Positions 32,637 to 42,007 are shown, numbered from the stretch's first letter. The stretch is 64,000 nucleotides of DNA from Virgibacillus sp. SK37 (GCF_000725285.1 NZ_CP007161.1:3572213-3636212); one strand, 5' to 3'. A program made the numbers and translations. Notes: generated by a model not told the origin, from the letters alone.

Positions 32637-33872
32637 TTATTGTTGTAAATTATTTTTTATTATTTGCACCCGTTTTAGCATACGTTCGTCTACGCTTAAT
32701 ACCTTAAATGATAAGTTATTTCTTTCAAGTGTTTCTCCTTCAGAAGGGAAATAATTAAACTCCCTCAGTAAATATCCAGCAAGTACATCCTCTTCCTCAG
32801 GAATATCTGTATGAAAAATAGTATTCAAGCGATGTAAGGGGATTTTTCCATTACAAATAATTTCTGTATTAGTAACCTTTTCTACAAGTGGCTCGTTTCC
32901 TTTGTCCATTTCATCTTCTATTTCCAGACCAAGTAATACTTCTAGAATATCTTCGTGAGTAAGAATACCTTCAGTGCCGCCATACTCATCTAATACAATT
33001 GCCATGTGTTTCTTTTCTTGCATCATTTTACGAAATACCCATTCAATGGAATGAAATTCAAAAACAATTAATGGATCCATATCACTGTATGACTCAAGAG
33101 ATTCTTCCGGTTCAATGGACCAGGACAGTACATATTTCGAGTGAAATACTCCAACAATGTTATCAATATCTTCCTCGTAAATAGGGTAACGGGTAAACGG
33201 ATTTTCAATTGCCATATTCCTCACTTCTTCAAAATCTGCTGTGTGTGGTAAGGCAACAATATCTACACGAGGTGTTTTCAATGCATCTTTTACGTTCAGA
33301 TTATTAAACTCCAAGACGCCTTTAATCCGGTACGACTCGTCCTGCTTAAATATCCCTTCTGTTCTTGCAATATCAACCATTGCTCTAATTTCATCTTTAG
33401 AAATAGAGGTGCTGTCTTCCTGCCCTTTGGACAGAAATTTTATAATGAAGCCAGTCATTGCATTTAGTACAATGGTTAACGGCTTAAACAACAAAACAAT
33501 TCCTTTGATAACAGGATAAATTATATAAGAGATCCGATCAGGGAAGGTCGCCGCAACGGATTTTGGTATTACCTCTGAGAAAATAATGATTACAATAGTT
33601 AATACAGCTGAGGCAACCGCAACATTTATTCCATAATCTATTGCTACCATCGTTACTAACGTAGGTAGTAAAATATTTGCGATATTATTCCCGATCAGTA
33701 TTGTTGTAATAAATTCTTCCGGCTTGGACACCAGATTTAACAGTTTCTCTGATTTTTTATCATTATTATTCGCTTTGGATTGCAAACGCATTTTGTTTGC
33801 AGCAGTTAAAGCTGTTTCACTTCCAGAAAAGAAAAATGAAACAAAAAGTAGTACGATGATCGCGATGATCAC
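32637..33872 (-). CDS. CNNM/HlyC-CorC family membrane protein (magnesium export type)
   Basis: 411 residues. The DUF21/CNNM membrane domain (1-170) has FFSGSETALTAANKMRL and FSEVIPKSVAATFP; a tandem CBS pair follows (about 190-320, with TRYPIYEEDIDNIVG and VLDEYGGTEGILTHEDILE); the C-terminal CorC_HlyC domain is at 330-408. Homologues such as MpfA export Mg2+ or maintain magnesium homeostasis at the cytoplasmic membrane. Full length. It is convergent with nothing and ends 7 bp from the CstR promoter, so read-through may be possible. Confidence 0.9.
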   Translation of the reverse strand: MIIAIIVLLFVSFFFSGSETALTAANKMRLQSKANNNDKKSEKLLNLVSKPEEFITTILIGNNIANILLPTLVTMVAIDYGINVAVASAVLTIVIIIFSEVIPKSVAATFPDRISYIIYPVIKGIVLLFKPLTIVLNAMTGFIIKFLSKGQEDSTSISKDEIRAMVDIARTEGIFKQDESYRIKGVLEFNNLNVKDALKTPRVDIVALPHTADFEEVRNMAIENPFTRYPIYEEDIDNIVGVFHSKYVLSWSIEPEESLESYSDMDPLIVFEFHSIEWVFRKMMQEKKHMAIVLDEYGGTEGILTHEDILEVLLGLEIEDEMDKGNEPLVEKVTNTEIICNGKIPLHRLNTIFHTDIPEEEDVLAGYLLREFNYFPSEGETLERNNLSFKVLSVDERMLKRVQIIKNNLQQ

Positions 33873-34152
33873 TATTATATTCCTCCTTATGTTGACTCAC
33901 TTGTTTCTATGATAAAGGAACCTGATTAATAAGAAAAGTACAAGCGCTTTGCTTTAGTTGAAGTTTCTGTGAACATAGAGTACATTCGCGCCCCAGAGCT
34001 GCATATGGAAGGATGGCACCTAAAATAAATAAGAATTAGCGCTCCTGTGGCAATCTTAGCTTAAGTTTTTTGCCTTAGGTACTTATTTTTCCCACGTGTT
34101 TTTGATATAAACCTGGTTAAAGTAATAGTACCCCATTTATAGGAGGCTCAAC

Positions 34153-34272
34153 ATGAAAAGCACACATGAATTTGTAGAGAAATTTAATGATACAAAAAGA
34201 AAAGATCAGTTAAATAAACATCGACAAGGGCATAATGACCCGGCAAAAAAACTGCCTAATAAACGCCATTAG
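34153..34272 (+). CDS. DUF4023-like small peptide (39 aa)
   Basis: ATG at 34153 follows ATAGGAGGCTCAAC. The 39-residue product is highly charged, starts MKSTHEFVEKFNDTKRKDQ and ends KKLPNKRH, matching my memory of the DUF4023 family of short Bacillaceae proteins. It is 29 bp ahead of the spore protein gene sspH, which suggests sporulation expression. Function unknown. Confidence 0.7.
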   Translation: MKSTHEFVEKFNDTKRKDQLNKHRQGHNDPAKKLPNKRH

Positions 34273-34301
34273 TTAGTGCTTAAAGAAGGAGTGGGGATAG
34301 T

Positions 34302-34493
34302 ATGGATAAGCAGCGCGCCCAGGAAATCATGGATTCCTTGGCAATGATTCAGGTCCATTATCATGGAATCCCTGTATATATTGAGGGTATTAACAATAAA
34401 GATGAAACAGCAACTGTTTTCCCATTGGATGAGATGCATAACAGTCAGCACGTTGAATTGCATGGGTTAAGCGAGAATAGAAGTACACCTTAG
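34302..34493 (+). CDS. sspH: Small acid-soluble spore protein, SspH family
   Basis: 63 residues. MDKQRAQEIMDSLAMIQVHYHGIPVYIEGI followed by ETATVFPLDEM is the SspH pattern (B. subtilis H-type minor SASP). These proteins are made in the forespore under sigma-G and packed in the spore core, where their role is minor. AAGAAGGAG precedes the ATG. Confidence 0.9.
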   Translation: MDKQRAQEIMDSLAMIQVHYHGIPVYIEGINNKDETATVFPLDEMHNSQHVELHGLSENRSTP

Positions 34494-34532
34494 AAAGCAG
34501 CCACACCGGTTAATAAAAACTCGACCGAGTGA

Positions 34533-34575
34533 GAAAAAAAACCGAACTGGAGCATAATGTATGAGCCAGTTCGGT
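34533..34575 (-). terminator. Terminator between sspH and the coiled-coil gene
   Basis: ACCGAACTGG (34541-34550) pairs with CCAGTTCGGT (34566-34575); on the minus strand it is followed by seven T. Confidence 0.85.
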
Positions 34576-34621
34576 ATAAGAAATCTACCATACAATATGT
34601 CACATTCGTATACCCACGCCC

Positions 34622-35365
34622 CTATTGTTTATCCTTGTTCTTTCTTTCCAAGGTCATATACGCAAGCGGTCGTTCTGGATCAGACATCAGTTTTGCTACA
34701 TAGGAGGTTGTTAAATGGTATCCTTCTTCGACTTTCTCCGCTAAATAATTTGTTCTTTCAAATAGAATGGAACGAAAATGGTCCATTTGGCGGGTGATTT
34801 TCTCTGTAATCGCTTCTTGATTTTCCATTCTTTCCAGAACCTTTTCTTGACTCACTTCATGTTCCTTCACTTTTTCTCCAATTTCCTTTTGCCATTCTGT
34901 CTGTTGCTCAACTTTTGAAGTAAGCTTTTCATTTACTTCCCTGTGTCTTTCCAATTTGTCCGCGATGTCCTGGTAGCCTGAAGTAATCTCATTAAGCTGT
35001 TGGTCATACGTTTCCTTTAATAAATAATTTTCTTCTATTAATTTCTGTATGCTCAGCTGATTACCTTCCAACTTTTGCAGTACTTTTATAACATCGTTCT
35101 CCAATTTGTCATGTGTATCATTTAACTGCTTAAGTTGATTCAATTGGGTCGTAATATCTTTCCACTGATGTGTTTGTTTATTACTCTGTTGTTCATAGAG
35201 ATTTTTTAATTCATAGAATGATGTAGATAGTGACTTATTTACCCTTTGCTGCTCTTCAATCATTTCTGCCACATGGTTTTTTATAAACACCTCCTGATTA
35301 GGTGCTTGTATTCCTTCATTATTTTTATAAATATCACCATGACGATGATTAATATATAAACCCAT
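34622..35365 (-). CDS. Long coiled-coil protein, unknown function
   Basis: 247 residues, nearly all charged helix with heptads from about 30 to 210 (QNQ/KLEND/EKLTSKVEQQ...). It begins MGLYINHRHGDIYKNNEG and ends with a conserved-looking MSDPERPLAYMTLERKNKDK. No signal peptide or membrane segment. The even distribution of Glu/Lys/Gln suggests an extended cytosolic or spore-associated rod. No family recognised; single-gene unit with a terminator and a CTCCTT-complement (AGGAGTG) ribosome site. Confidence 0.75.
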   Translation of the reverse strand: MGLYINHRHGDIYKNNEGIQAPNQEVFIKNHVAEMIEEQQRVNKSLSTSFYELKNLYEQQSNKQTHQWKDITTQLNQLKQLNDTHDKLENDVIKVLQKLEGNQLSIQKLIEENYLLKETYDQQLNEITSGYQDIADKLERHREVNEKLTSKVEQQTEWQKEIGEKVKEHEVSQEKVLERMENQEAITEKITRQMDHFRSILFERTNYLAEKVEEGYHLTTSYVAKLMSDPERPLAYMTLERKNKDKQ

Positions 35366-35504
35366 AAACTACACTCCTTGATCAGTTAACTGTTATAGCT
35401 TATGCAATTTCTGGACTTTTGACATAGAAGAGGGAGGTCAGTGTTACTGGGGCATATTATGCTAAAATAACGGGTATAACATTGGATGGAAGGGGAGAGT
35501 TCAC

Positions 35505-36209
35505 ATGTTAAAAAAGTGGCTACAGAATTCCAATTATACAGTCGTTTTCACTGGGGCAGGAATGTCTACGGAAAGTGGGCTACCTGATTTCCGATCTTCT
35601 AACCAAGGACTATGGAATAAAAAAGACCCAAGCAAAATTGCCAGTACGGATGCATTAAATAATAATGTAAATGACTTTATTTCCTTTTACAGAGAACGCG
35701 TATTAGGTGTGAAAGAATATAGTCCACATAAAGGGCATTATATTCTTGCTGATCTCGAAAAACAGGGATATGTGAAATCCATTATCACGCAAAATGTAGA
35801 CGGCTTTCACCAACAAGCCGGATCGAAAAACGTAGCTGAACTGCATGGTACGTTACAAACGGTTCACTGTCAGAGTTGTGGAGAGGTGTATAGCAGCCAA
35901 GAGTACGTAGATAAAGAGTATTATTGTACCTGTGGAGGTATATTGCGTCCTTCTATCATATTATTTGGTGAGACACTGCCACAGGATGCCTTTCAATTTG
36001 CCTTAGAGGAAAGCCGAAAAAGTGATCTATTTATTGTTCTAGGCTCATCACTAAGCGTTACGCCTGCTAACCAATTTCCTTTAATAGCAAAAGAAATGGG
36101 CGCAAAACTTGTTATTATTAATCGGGAAAAGACTCCCTTTGATTACTATGCTGACCAAGTTATTAGAGACCAGGCAATTGGTAAAGTACTAGCAGAATTA
36201 GACATGTAG
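35505..36209 (+). CDS. NAD-dependent protein deacylase, Sir2 family
   Basis: 234 residues. Rossmann motifs GAGMSTESGLPDFRS (residues 17-31) and TQNVDGFHQQAG, catalytic His in AELHGTLQ, four zinc Cys in CQSCG and YYCTCGG, and LGSSLSVTPANQFP identify a sirtuin that removes acyl groups from lysines using NAD+, giving O-acyl-ADP-ribose. Related to B. subtilis SrtN. Single-gene unit with terminator. The macrodomain gene at the left edge could act on its product. Confidence 0.94.
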   Translation: MLKKWLQNSNYTVVFTGAGMSTESGLPDFRSSNQGLWNKKDPSKIASTDALNNNVNDFISFYRERVLGVKEYSPHKGHYILADLEKQGYVKSIITQNVDGFHQQAGSKNVAELHGTLQTVHCQSCGEVYSSQEYVDKEYYCTCGGILRPSIILFGETLPQDAFQFALEESRKSDLFIVLGSSLSVTPANQFPLIAKEMGAKLVIINREKTPFDYYADQVIRDQAIGKVLAELDM

Positions 36210-36218
36210 GCATACTAA

Positions 36219-36277
36219 AAGCCAGAGACTCAAAAGGTTGGATACTTTACAAATCTCTGGCTTAATATGTTTTTTTA
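36219..36277 (+). terminator. Terminator of the sirtuin gene
   Basis: AAGCCAGAGA (36219-36228) pairs with TCTCTGGCTT (36254-36263), then ATATG and seven T. Confidence 0.75.
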
Positions 36278-36299
36278 AGTTTTGTGTGGTTTCAGCCAT

Positions 36300-36893
36300 T
36301 TAAGCCATCCATTTTGGAGGGGTATTTTTATCCCAGAATATTTCTCCAATTTCATGATGCTTAACAAAGTTATCTTCCTGTAAATGATAATGGAAATTAA
36401 ACCAGTATCCTTCCAGTGGGCGGTTATCTCTACGAACATCAAACCTAGCTATATCTTCATTGGTTCGGAGATCATAGACACTGAAAATTTTTTCACCAAA
36501 TCCTTCTGTCGGCTGCTGGGTGATCTCGAAATAAAAGTCATGATCTTCTTCTGTAACCAAGGTTTCCACTACGGTCTCCATTTCCTTAATAATCACAGCT
36601 AAAAACTGATCATCCAAGCGCTCACTAATTCTAGGTCCTAACTTGGTATACGTCTGTGCTTTAACATCCTTCTTTAACGCATCTATATGTAAGCTGTCTG
36701 TTGATAATCCTGTCGCTTCAGTTGGCCTGTCTTCCACCATTTTTGGAGAGAAATCTTCGAGATGATCTCCTTTAGAAGACAAGGCATCTTTATTGTTTTC
36801 TGCATTTGTGTGTATATCCATTTGTGGCACATACATGCCAAGCGTCATAATTGCAACAAGAACGACGGCTATTTTTCTCATCCAAAGCTTCAT
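36300..36893 (-). CDS. ypjP: YpjP-family protein
   Basis: 197 residues from ATG 36893, which has GAGGAG 9 bases upstream; the frame is open further. It begins MKLWMRKIAVVLVAIMTLG, a signal-anchor, and continues with an acidic, variable segment. The conserved C-terminal half contains GFGEKIFSVYDLRTNEDIARFDVRRD and GYWFNFHYHLQEDNF, ending HEIGEIFWDKNTPPKWM, matching B. subtilis YpjP, whose function is unknown. Likely extracytoplasmic. Confidence 0.85.
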   Translation of the reverse strand: MKLWMRKIAVVLVAIMTLGMYVPQMDIHTNAENNKDALSSKGDHLEDFSPKMVEDRPTEATGLSTDSLHIDALKKDVKAQTYTKLGPRISERLDDQFLAVIIKEMETVVETLVTEEDHDFYFEITQQPTEGFGEKIFSVYDLRTNEDIARFDVRRDNRPLEGYWFNFHYHLQEDNFVKHHEIGEIFWDKNTPPKWMA

Positions 36894-36982
36894 GGTTTCC
36901 AACTCCTCACTATACATAAATTTTAACACTTTTTCAGAAGTTGTCCACCATTTTAAAAATTTTTGCAAAATTAATTTATTAT

Positions 36983-37010
36983 AAAAAGCCCGCGTATTAC
37001 ACGGGCTTTA
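36983..37010 (-). terminator. Terminator of the second CstB-like gene
   Basis: AAAGCCCG (36985-36992) pairs with CGGGCTTT (37002-37009), with TTTTTAT following on the minus strand. Confidence 0.8.
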
Positions 37011-37018
37011 ATAACTTA

Positions 37019-38146
37019 TTAGACAGCGCAGCGATTAGGACCTATTTCCATTTCTTGTCGGGCATCATCATCTGGGTTTCTTTTACCCATATTTACCTCT
37101 CTAATCTTTTCATGACTGTTCGGTTGGGGAGGTAATTGATCTGTTACAAGGTTTTGGAATTCATCCTCATTCTCCACCTGCAAACGATCATTTTGTCTGT
37201 AAGGGTTGTTCAGATCGGCTTGAACTGTCCCATCTTTATTAATTTCTTTCATATCACCAAAGTGGCCAGGCAATACAATTAAATCCTGAGATAATTCTGG
37301 ATATCTTGCGTACAGCGTTTCATAAAGATCTTTTACCCATTCATCTGCTTTGCCAGCTAGATCCGGACGACCGATGGAATCGATAAACAACGTATCCCCA
37401 GTCAGTAAATATTGATTGTTAATGATAAAGCTGGTACTCCCTGGTGTATGACCTGGAGAATGAAACGCTGAAATTGTTACAGATTTACCTACCTCTATCT
37501 CTGTATTACTTGTAGTTGCCTTATAGGTTAAATCAATATTTTCCTCTTCATTTTCAGGGAAATAATAATCAGCACTTACCTTGTCTGCTAACGTTTTTCC
37601 TCCAGAGATATGATCTGCATGAAGATGGGTATCCAGAACGCTATGAATAGAAGCTTGTTTATCTTCTGCGAAACGTTTATAGATATCTGTCATTCGAACA
37701 GGATCGACCACTGCTGCTTCACCATTATTAATAATCATATAAGAAAGACAACCCTTACCAATACGTAGAAACTGATAAATTTCTCCTCCATCAGATAAGT
37801 TTGCTACTTTGACTGGTTCAAGATGTTCGCTCCATGCTGTCATTCCCCCTTCTAAGTAGGTAATATTTTCAACACCCGCTTTTTTAAGGGTTTCCACTCC
37901 ATCTTGAGAGGATATACCTCTTGCACAAACAACATATATGGTTTGATCGTGAGGAAGCTCTTCTTTTATATCTTCTACTTCATCTTTTAGTTGTTTAAAA
38001 GGAACATTTATACTTTTTACGTTTTCTCCTTCAATTTTCCAATCAGAATAATCCTCTTCTTTGCGGATATCAAGGATAAACACCTTTTCACCATTAAGAA
38101 TTTTTTGAGCTAATCTTTTAGTTGTCAGTGGCTTTACTTCCGCCAT
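37019..38146 (-). CDS. Rhodanese-persulfide dioxygenase fusion, second copy
   Basis: 375 residues from ATG 38146 (GGAGG 8 bases upstream). Same architecture as the protein at 28809: rhodanese (loop CARGISSQ) then metallo-beta-lactamase with [30 protein letters not shown] and LPGHFG, and the C-terminal GPNRCAV tail. Clearly a paralogue or co-acquired homologue. A CstR-type operator lies 47-62 bp upstream, so it is a detached member of the same regulon. Confidence 0.9.
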   Translation of the reverse strand: MAEVKPLTTKRLAQKILNGEKVFILDIRKEEDYSDWKIEGENVKSINVPFKQLKDEVEDIKEELPHDQTIYVVCARGISSQDGVETLKKAGVENITYLEGGMTAWSEHLEPVKVANLSDGGEIYQFLRIGKGCLSYMIINNGEAAVVDPVRMTDIYKRFAEDKQASIHSVLDTHLHADHISGGKTLADKVSADYYFPENEEENIDLTYKATTSNTEIEVGKSVTISAFHSPGHTPGSTSFIINNQYLLTGDTLFIDSIGRPDLAGKADEWVKDLYETLYARYPELSQDLIVLPGHFGDMKEINKDGTVQADLNNPYRQNDRLQVENEDEFQNLVTDQLPPQPNSHEKIREVNMGKRNPDDDARQEMEIGPNRCAV

Positions 38147-38192
38147 TACTGATCCCTCCATTTAAAAATTCTTTATATAAAACCTCTATAGT

Positions 38193-38208
38193 ATACCCGT
38201 ACCCCTAT
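38193..38208. promoter_or_regulatory. CstR-type operator and -10 upstream of the second dioxygenase gene
   Basis: ATACCCGTACCCCTAT (38193-38208) overlaps a minus-strand -10 box TATACT (38190-38195). It combines the half-sites of the other operators. Confidence 0.65.
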
Positions 38209-38283
38209 AGTTATAGATTTAAACGACAGAAAGGAAGAGATAGGATATAATAGTTCAAATGAATTACAACGGAGGGTGAGTAG

Positions 38284-38712
38284 ATGATTAAAATAAAGGA
38301 GCTACAATTAAAGGAAGATATTATAGAGGCTTTTCCGATTATGAATGAGCTTCGTTCGCATCTTGATCTCGATTCATATATAGAACTGGTTCAAGAAGCT
38401 ATAGAAAAAGATATGTACCACCTTGTTGCTCTTTATGAGCACGGGGAAATAGCTGCTGTCATTGGATATAAACCAATGATCACCCTTTATTATGGCCGGT
38501 TCATTTGGGTGTGTGATTTGGTTACAAAAGAGGATAAGCGTTCCAATGGTTTCGGGGAGAAGTTACTGTCCTTTGTAGAGAATTGGGCTAAAAAAAACAA
38601 GTATCAAGCTGTTGCTTTGTCCTCCGGTTTACAACGTACAGAGGCCCATCGCTTTTATGAGGAGAGAATGGCGTATGATAGAGTAAGTTTCGTTTTCAAA
38701 AAATTAATATAG
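38284..38712 (+). CDS. GNAT family N-acetyltransferase
   Basis: 142 residues. The acetyl-CoA binding pyrophosphate loop appears as KRSNGFGEKLLSFVENWAK (about 95-113) preceded by the beta4 strand FIWVCDLVT, then AVALSSGLQRTEAHRFYEERMAY. Cytosolic; acceptor substrate unknown. GGAGGGTGAGTAG precedes the ATG. Confidence 0.85.
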   Translation: MIKIKELQLKEDIIEAFPIMNELRSHLDLDSYIELVQEAIEKDMYHLVALYEHGEIAAVIGYKPMITLYYGRFIWVCDLVTKEDKRSNGFGEKLLSFVENWAKKNKYQAVALSSGLQRTEAHRFYEERMAYDRVSFVFKKLI

Positions 38713-38757
38713 AAGATAAGTAATTTGCCAATTAGCGTTAATTTTCAATTCCTAGAA

Positions 38758-38790
38758 AACCTCCGACTGGTAGCCTCATCGGAGGTTGAT
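38758..38790. terminator. Bidirectional terminator
   Basis: AACCTCCGA (38758-38766) pairs with TCGGAGGTT (38779-38787), between converging genes. Confidence 0.75.
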
Positions 38791-38794
38791 TTCG

Positions 38795-39331
38795 TCACTT
38801 TTCCCAAATTCTGTGGATAGTTGCCTTTCCATTAGCTATATTGAGCTCAAATACATCTGGATTTGTAAGACTGCTCCAATATTCAAATCCATAATTCGGA
38901 TCTATGTACATGAGAAGAAGTGATAGCAAATTTCCATGTGTAGCTAGGATGGTACTCGTATCATCTTCTAATTCCTCTATTACGGACACAATGCGTTGTG
39001 TTGCTTTATTACTCGATTCCCCACCAGGATATGTTAGTTCCAGATCTTCAAACGTAATTCGTAGTTTTTCAAACCAATCTGAAAGATTCTCTTTACTTAA
39101 TACACGTTCAGCAAGTCTTGGATCAGTTTCTATCTCCATATCCCATTTTGAGGCCAACGCATCGACCGACTGTTGGGCTCTTATAAAAGGACTTGAGATA
39201 ATACGGTCTGGTCGTTTATTAAAAAAAGCTGCTAATTGATTTGCCTGCTGCTTGCCTTGTTCTGTAAGCGGAGCTTCTGGTTCTTGCCCCTCTGCCTTAC
39301 AATGTCTTACTACATAGATTAATTTACTCAT
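38795..39331 (-). CDS. Histidine phosphatase family protein
   Basis: 178 residues. The phosphoacceptor motif is VVRHCKAEGQ (RHC in place of the common RHG, near residue 9), with Arg in SSPFIRAQQSVDAL and the second His in LATHGNLLSLLL. Predicted cytosolic phosphomonoesterase of the PhoE/GpmB-like superfamily; substrate unknown. It follows a nucleotidyltransferase-fold gene by 15 bp on the same strand. Confidence 0.88.
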   Translation of the reverse strand: MSKLIYVVRHCKAEGQEPEAPLTEQGKQQANQLAAFFNKRPDRIISSPFIRAQQSVDALASKWDMEIETDPRLAERVLSKENLSDWFEKLRITFEDLELTYPGGESSNKATQRIVSVIEELEDDTSTILATHGNLLSLLLMYIDPNYGFEYWSSLTNPDVFELNIANGKATIHRIWEK

Positions 39332-39346
39332 GTTTTTGCTCCTTCT

Positions 39347-40117
39347 TTATAATGGTATAGTAAGCATTTTTTCCATGAAAGCCTGTACTCTCTTTTTCCC
39401 TTCCAAATTCAGGGCGGAAATTATCCACTCCTTTTCGCTAGCAACAAGCTGTTGAATACGCCTTGCTGCTTGTGAATGAGCTTCAGGGGTAAGGCTTTCA
39501 AAAATAGCTGTAATACTACTTACCATCTGTTCCGGTACAGAGGATGCTATTGTCTTTAGTCCCAGTTGCGCACGTTCAGGACAATAATGATGAAGCAATA
39601 CCCTTGCCATATGTGTCATCACATGCTGCAGCATAGCCACAGACCATAGGTCATTCCCTCTGGAAGCCGACTTCTTATATTGAAACAAAAACCACACAAC
39701 ATCTATGACATCATCTTTGAATTCTTCTTCCGACAATCGTAAATTTTGTGAGCTTTTATACTTGTCTAATCTGCCTTCCGGGTCATATAGTACCGTAAAA
39801 TAATCCTTCTGCTTAAATGATTGTTCCGTAACTGTAAAGAGGTCGAGGTGAAGGAGATTATTATATACAGCAATAATTTGTGGTGCAATAATAAAAATAT
39901 CATCCCAAAATAATATATCTTGATATGCCTTAAGGTGCATGAGTCGCTTTTCCAGAAACAGTGCTTCATCTTTTTGGTCAACCAGGCAGTATAGATCAAT
40001 ATCAGAATGCTCGTCATGCTCACCTCTACCCATCGACCCTTTAAGGAAAATTGCTTTCACAAGTGGATCTGCTTTTAGACTCTCCGTTATTTTTTCTACA
40101 GCATCTTCTTGAAGCAA
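39347..40117 (-). CDS. Nucleotidyltransferase-domain protein
   Basis: 256 residues. The Pol-beta-type catalytic motif GSMGRGEHDEHSDIDLYCL (residues 26-44) provides GS and the two Asp metal ligands. A C-terminal helical domain (about 130-240) resembles aminoglycoside or lincosamide nucleotidyltransferases. It could adenylylate a small molecule; no proof of resistance function. Operon with the histidine phosphatase downstream. Confidence 0.82.
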   Translation of the reverse strand: MLQEDAVEKITESLKADPLVKAIFLKGSMGRGEHDEHSDIDLYCLVDQKDEALFLEKRLMHLKAYQDILFWDDIFIIAPQIIAVYNNLLHLDLFTVTEQSFKQKDYFTVLYDPEGRLDKYKSSQNLRLSEEEFKDDVIDVVWFLFQYKKSASRGNDLWSVAMLQHVMTHMARVLLHHYCPERAQLGLKTIASSVPEQMVSSITAIFESLTPEAHSQAARRIQQLVASEKEWIISALNLEGKKRVQAFMEKMLTIPL

Positions 40118-40334
40118 ACGCCTTTCCCCCTTTTCTTATATAAATAAATATTACGCCATTATATACTTATACTGATAAATAAAACAAGTAGTAAAGACAA
40201 CATTTAGGAATATATGTTGAGGATTTCCAGTGGTTCGCAAGATAGAGGAACTAACTTGGAAGTAATGTAAACAGTCGTTTCGATAAATAATGTATGGCAA
40301 GACAAAATCTTATAAAGTTCAATATAGGTAATTA

Positions 40335-40414
40335 GATTCTTTTGCTCTCCTGCCGGTTAACCTCTTCTCCGGCGGATTCTTTTGCTCTCCTGCCGATTAA
40401 CCTCTTCTCCGGCT
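40335..40414. repeat. Tandem 40-bp repeat, two copies
   Basis: Two adjacent 40-bp units (40335-40374 and 40375-40414) differ at two positions; each contains GATTCTTTTGCTCTCCTGCC and CCTCTTCTCCGGC. They lie in the 358-bp gene-free stretch 40118-40475. A related 40-bp unit occurs at 11641 and 20-bp versions at 43725. The remainder of the stretch shows only a terminator. Confidence 0.8.
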
Positions 40415-40436
40415 GACTTTCTCCTTCCATAAATTA

Positions 40437-40470
40437 AACCCGGAAGATACATAGCGTACCTTCCGGGTTT
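40437..40470 (-). terminator. Terminator of spoVR
   Basis: AACCCGGAAG (40437-40446) pairs with CTTCCGGGTT (40460-40469), 6 bp after the stop codon on the minus strand. Confidence 0.75.
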
Positions 40471-40475
40471 CGTCC

Positions 40476-41888
40476 TTATGCCTGTCTTCGGTTAATTTTA
40501 TCCCCATTACAGGAAAAAACGACTTTCTTTTCCTCTACATATGTTTCCATATAAACGGTTCTGCCCCAAAGCTGATAAATATATGGCAGGACATTTTCCA
40601 AATACTTTACATCCAGCTCTGTTCCTTCATAACTGTGTACGAGATATAACTCGCCATTACGTAAATAGTCCCCGTTTTCTACACAAATATATGGAAAACC
40701 GCCGTTCACACGCATGGAAACAAGCTGTTCACGCACATTTTTATAGTCTTTATCCGTAATTTGATAATTCCTTCCCTTTTTCTCAAAAAGGTACATATCT
40801 TCACGTTGTACTAATTCCTTCGTTAAATAATTGCGGATAAAGGATATATCTGATTCCATCTCTCTTACCTCGAAAATTTTATCTCTTCCTGAATTTTGCT
40901 TCACGCCAAGCATTTTCATTTCCTCTGTTGGATTATTGTAGCGTTCTTCGATGTCCTCAAATATTTTCAAACCTAGGTAATAAGGGTTAATACCCTGTTT
41001 GGATGGCTGCACAACACCCGCGTTTAGCGTCGCAAATTCAATCGTTTCATCTGAGGTCAGGTCCATTTCTCTTAGTATGCGTTGGTGCCAATAAGATGCC
41101 CAGCCCTCGTTCATAATTTTGGTTTCAAGCTGTGGCCAGAAATAAAGCATTTCTTCACGCATCATAGTCAGAATATCACGTTGCCAGTCTTCCAGCTCCC
41201 GGCTATATTCCTGGATAAACAGCAAAAGATCCTTCTCAGGTCTTGGTGGGAACTTTTTGCTTTTTCTTAATGCAGGTAATCGATTATTTTTATCCTCTAT
41301 TCGGTCCAATTGCCAAAGGTCGTCATAAGGGGTTTTAACAGCTTTTTCCTCTGCCTCTTCCTCCTCCATATCATACGATGGCAGCTTCGGACGTACGATG
41401 GATGGGTCTATATGTTCTTGGATGGCAAGCACGGCATCCAAAAATTCCTCTACTTCCTTCTTTCCATGGATGAGCTCATAATTTGCGATTCTTTCAGCAG
41501 TAGCAGTCATACTTTCAACCATATCTCTACGGGTATTGGAAAAACGCACATTATTTTTGAAGAAATCACAATGGGCAAGGACGTGGGCAATAATTAATTT
41601 ATTCTGGATTAAGCTGTTTGTATCCAACAGGAAGGCATAGCAAGGATTAGAATTGATAACCAACTCATAAATTTGACTCAATCCTAAATCATATTGAAGC
41701 TTCATCTTGTGAAATTGTTTCCCAAAACTCCAATGTGAAAATCTTGTCGGCATTCCATATGCACCAAATGTATAAATGATATCTGCAGGACAAATTTCAT
41801 AACGCATGGGATAAAAATCAAGACCAAATCCAGCGGCGATTTCAGTTATTTCACTAATCGCATGACTGAGTTCCTCTGTTTCCTTCAA
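40476..41888 (-). CDS. spoVR: SpoVR family protein
   Basis: 470 residues, the usual SpoVR length. Family segments: [38 protein letters not shown] (residues 21-58), [33 protein letters not shown] and, in the C-terminal half, [19 protein letters not shown]. Required for normal spore cortex formation in B. subtilis; in other bacteria it is co-regulated with PrkA and YhbH/YeaH. The partner yhbH lies 500 bp away on the same strand; prkA is at 55-56 kb. Confidence 0.95.
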   Translation of the reverse strand: MKETEELSHAISEITEIAAGFGLDFYPMRYEICPADIIYTFGAYGMPTRFSHWSFGKQFHKMKLQYDLGLSQIYELVINSNPCYAFLLDTNSLIQNKLIIAHVLAHCDFFKNNVRFSNTRRDMVESMTATAERIANYELIHGKKEVEEFLDAVLAIQEHIDPSIVRPKLPSYDMEEEEAEEKAVKTPYDDLWQLDRIEDKNNRLPALRKSKKFPPRPEKDLLLFIQEYSRELEDWQRDILTMMREEMLYFWPQLETKIMNEGWASYWHQRILREMDLTSDETIEFATLNAGVVQPSKQGINPYYLGLKIFEDIEERYNNPTEEMKMLGVKQNSGRDKIFEVREMESDISFIRNYLTKELVQREDMYLFEKKGRNYQITDKDYKNVREQLVSMRVNGGFPYICVENGDYLRNGELYLVHSYEGTELDVKYLENVLPYIYQLWGRTVYMETYVEEKKVVFSCNGDKINRRQA

Positions 41889-42007
41889 AATTAGATCCCC
41901 CCAATTGACTTTATATAATGTATGCTACTACATATAAAACATGAACCCTCCAGAAAAATGTATGATTATTTTGGATAAGGAAAACTTATAGTTAGGAGGG
42001 ATTTATT

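Noticed and set aside
40335-40414. Tandem 40-bp repeats considered as a CRISPR array
   Set aside because: Copies are contiguous without spacers, not palindromic in the CRISPR manner, and no cas gene is present.
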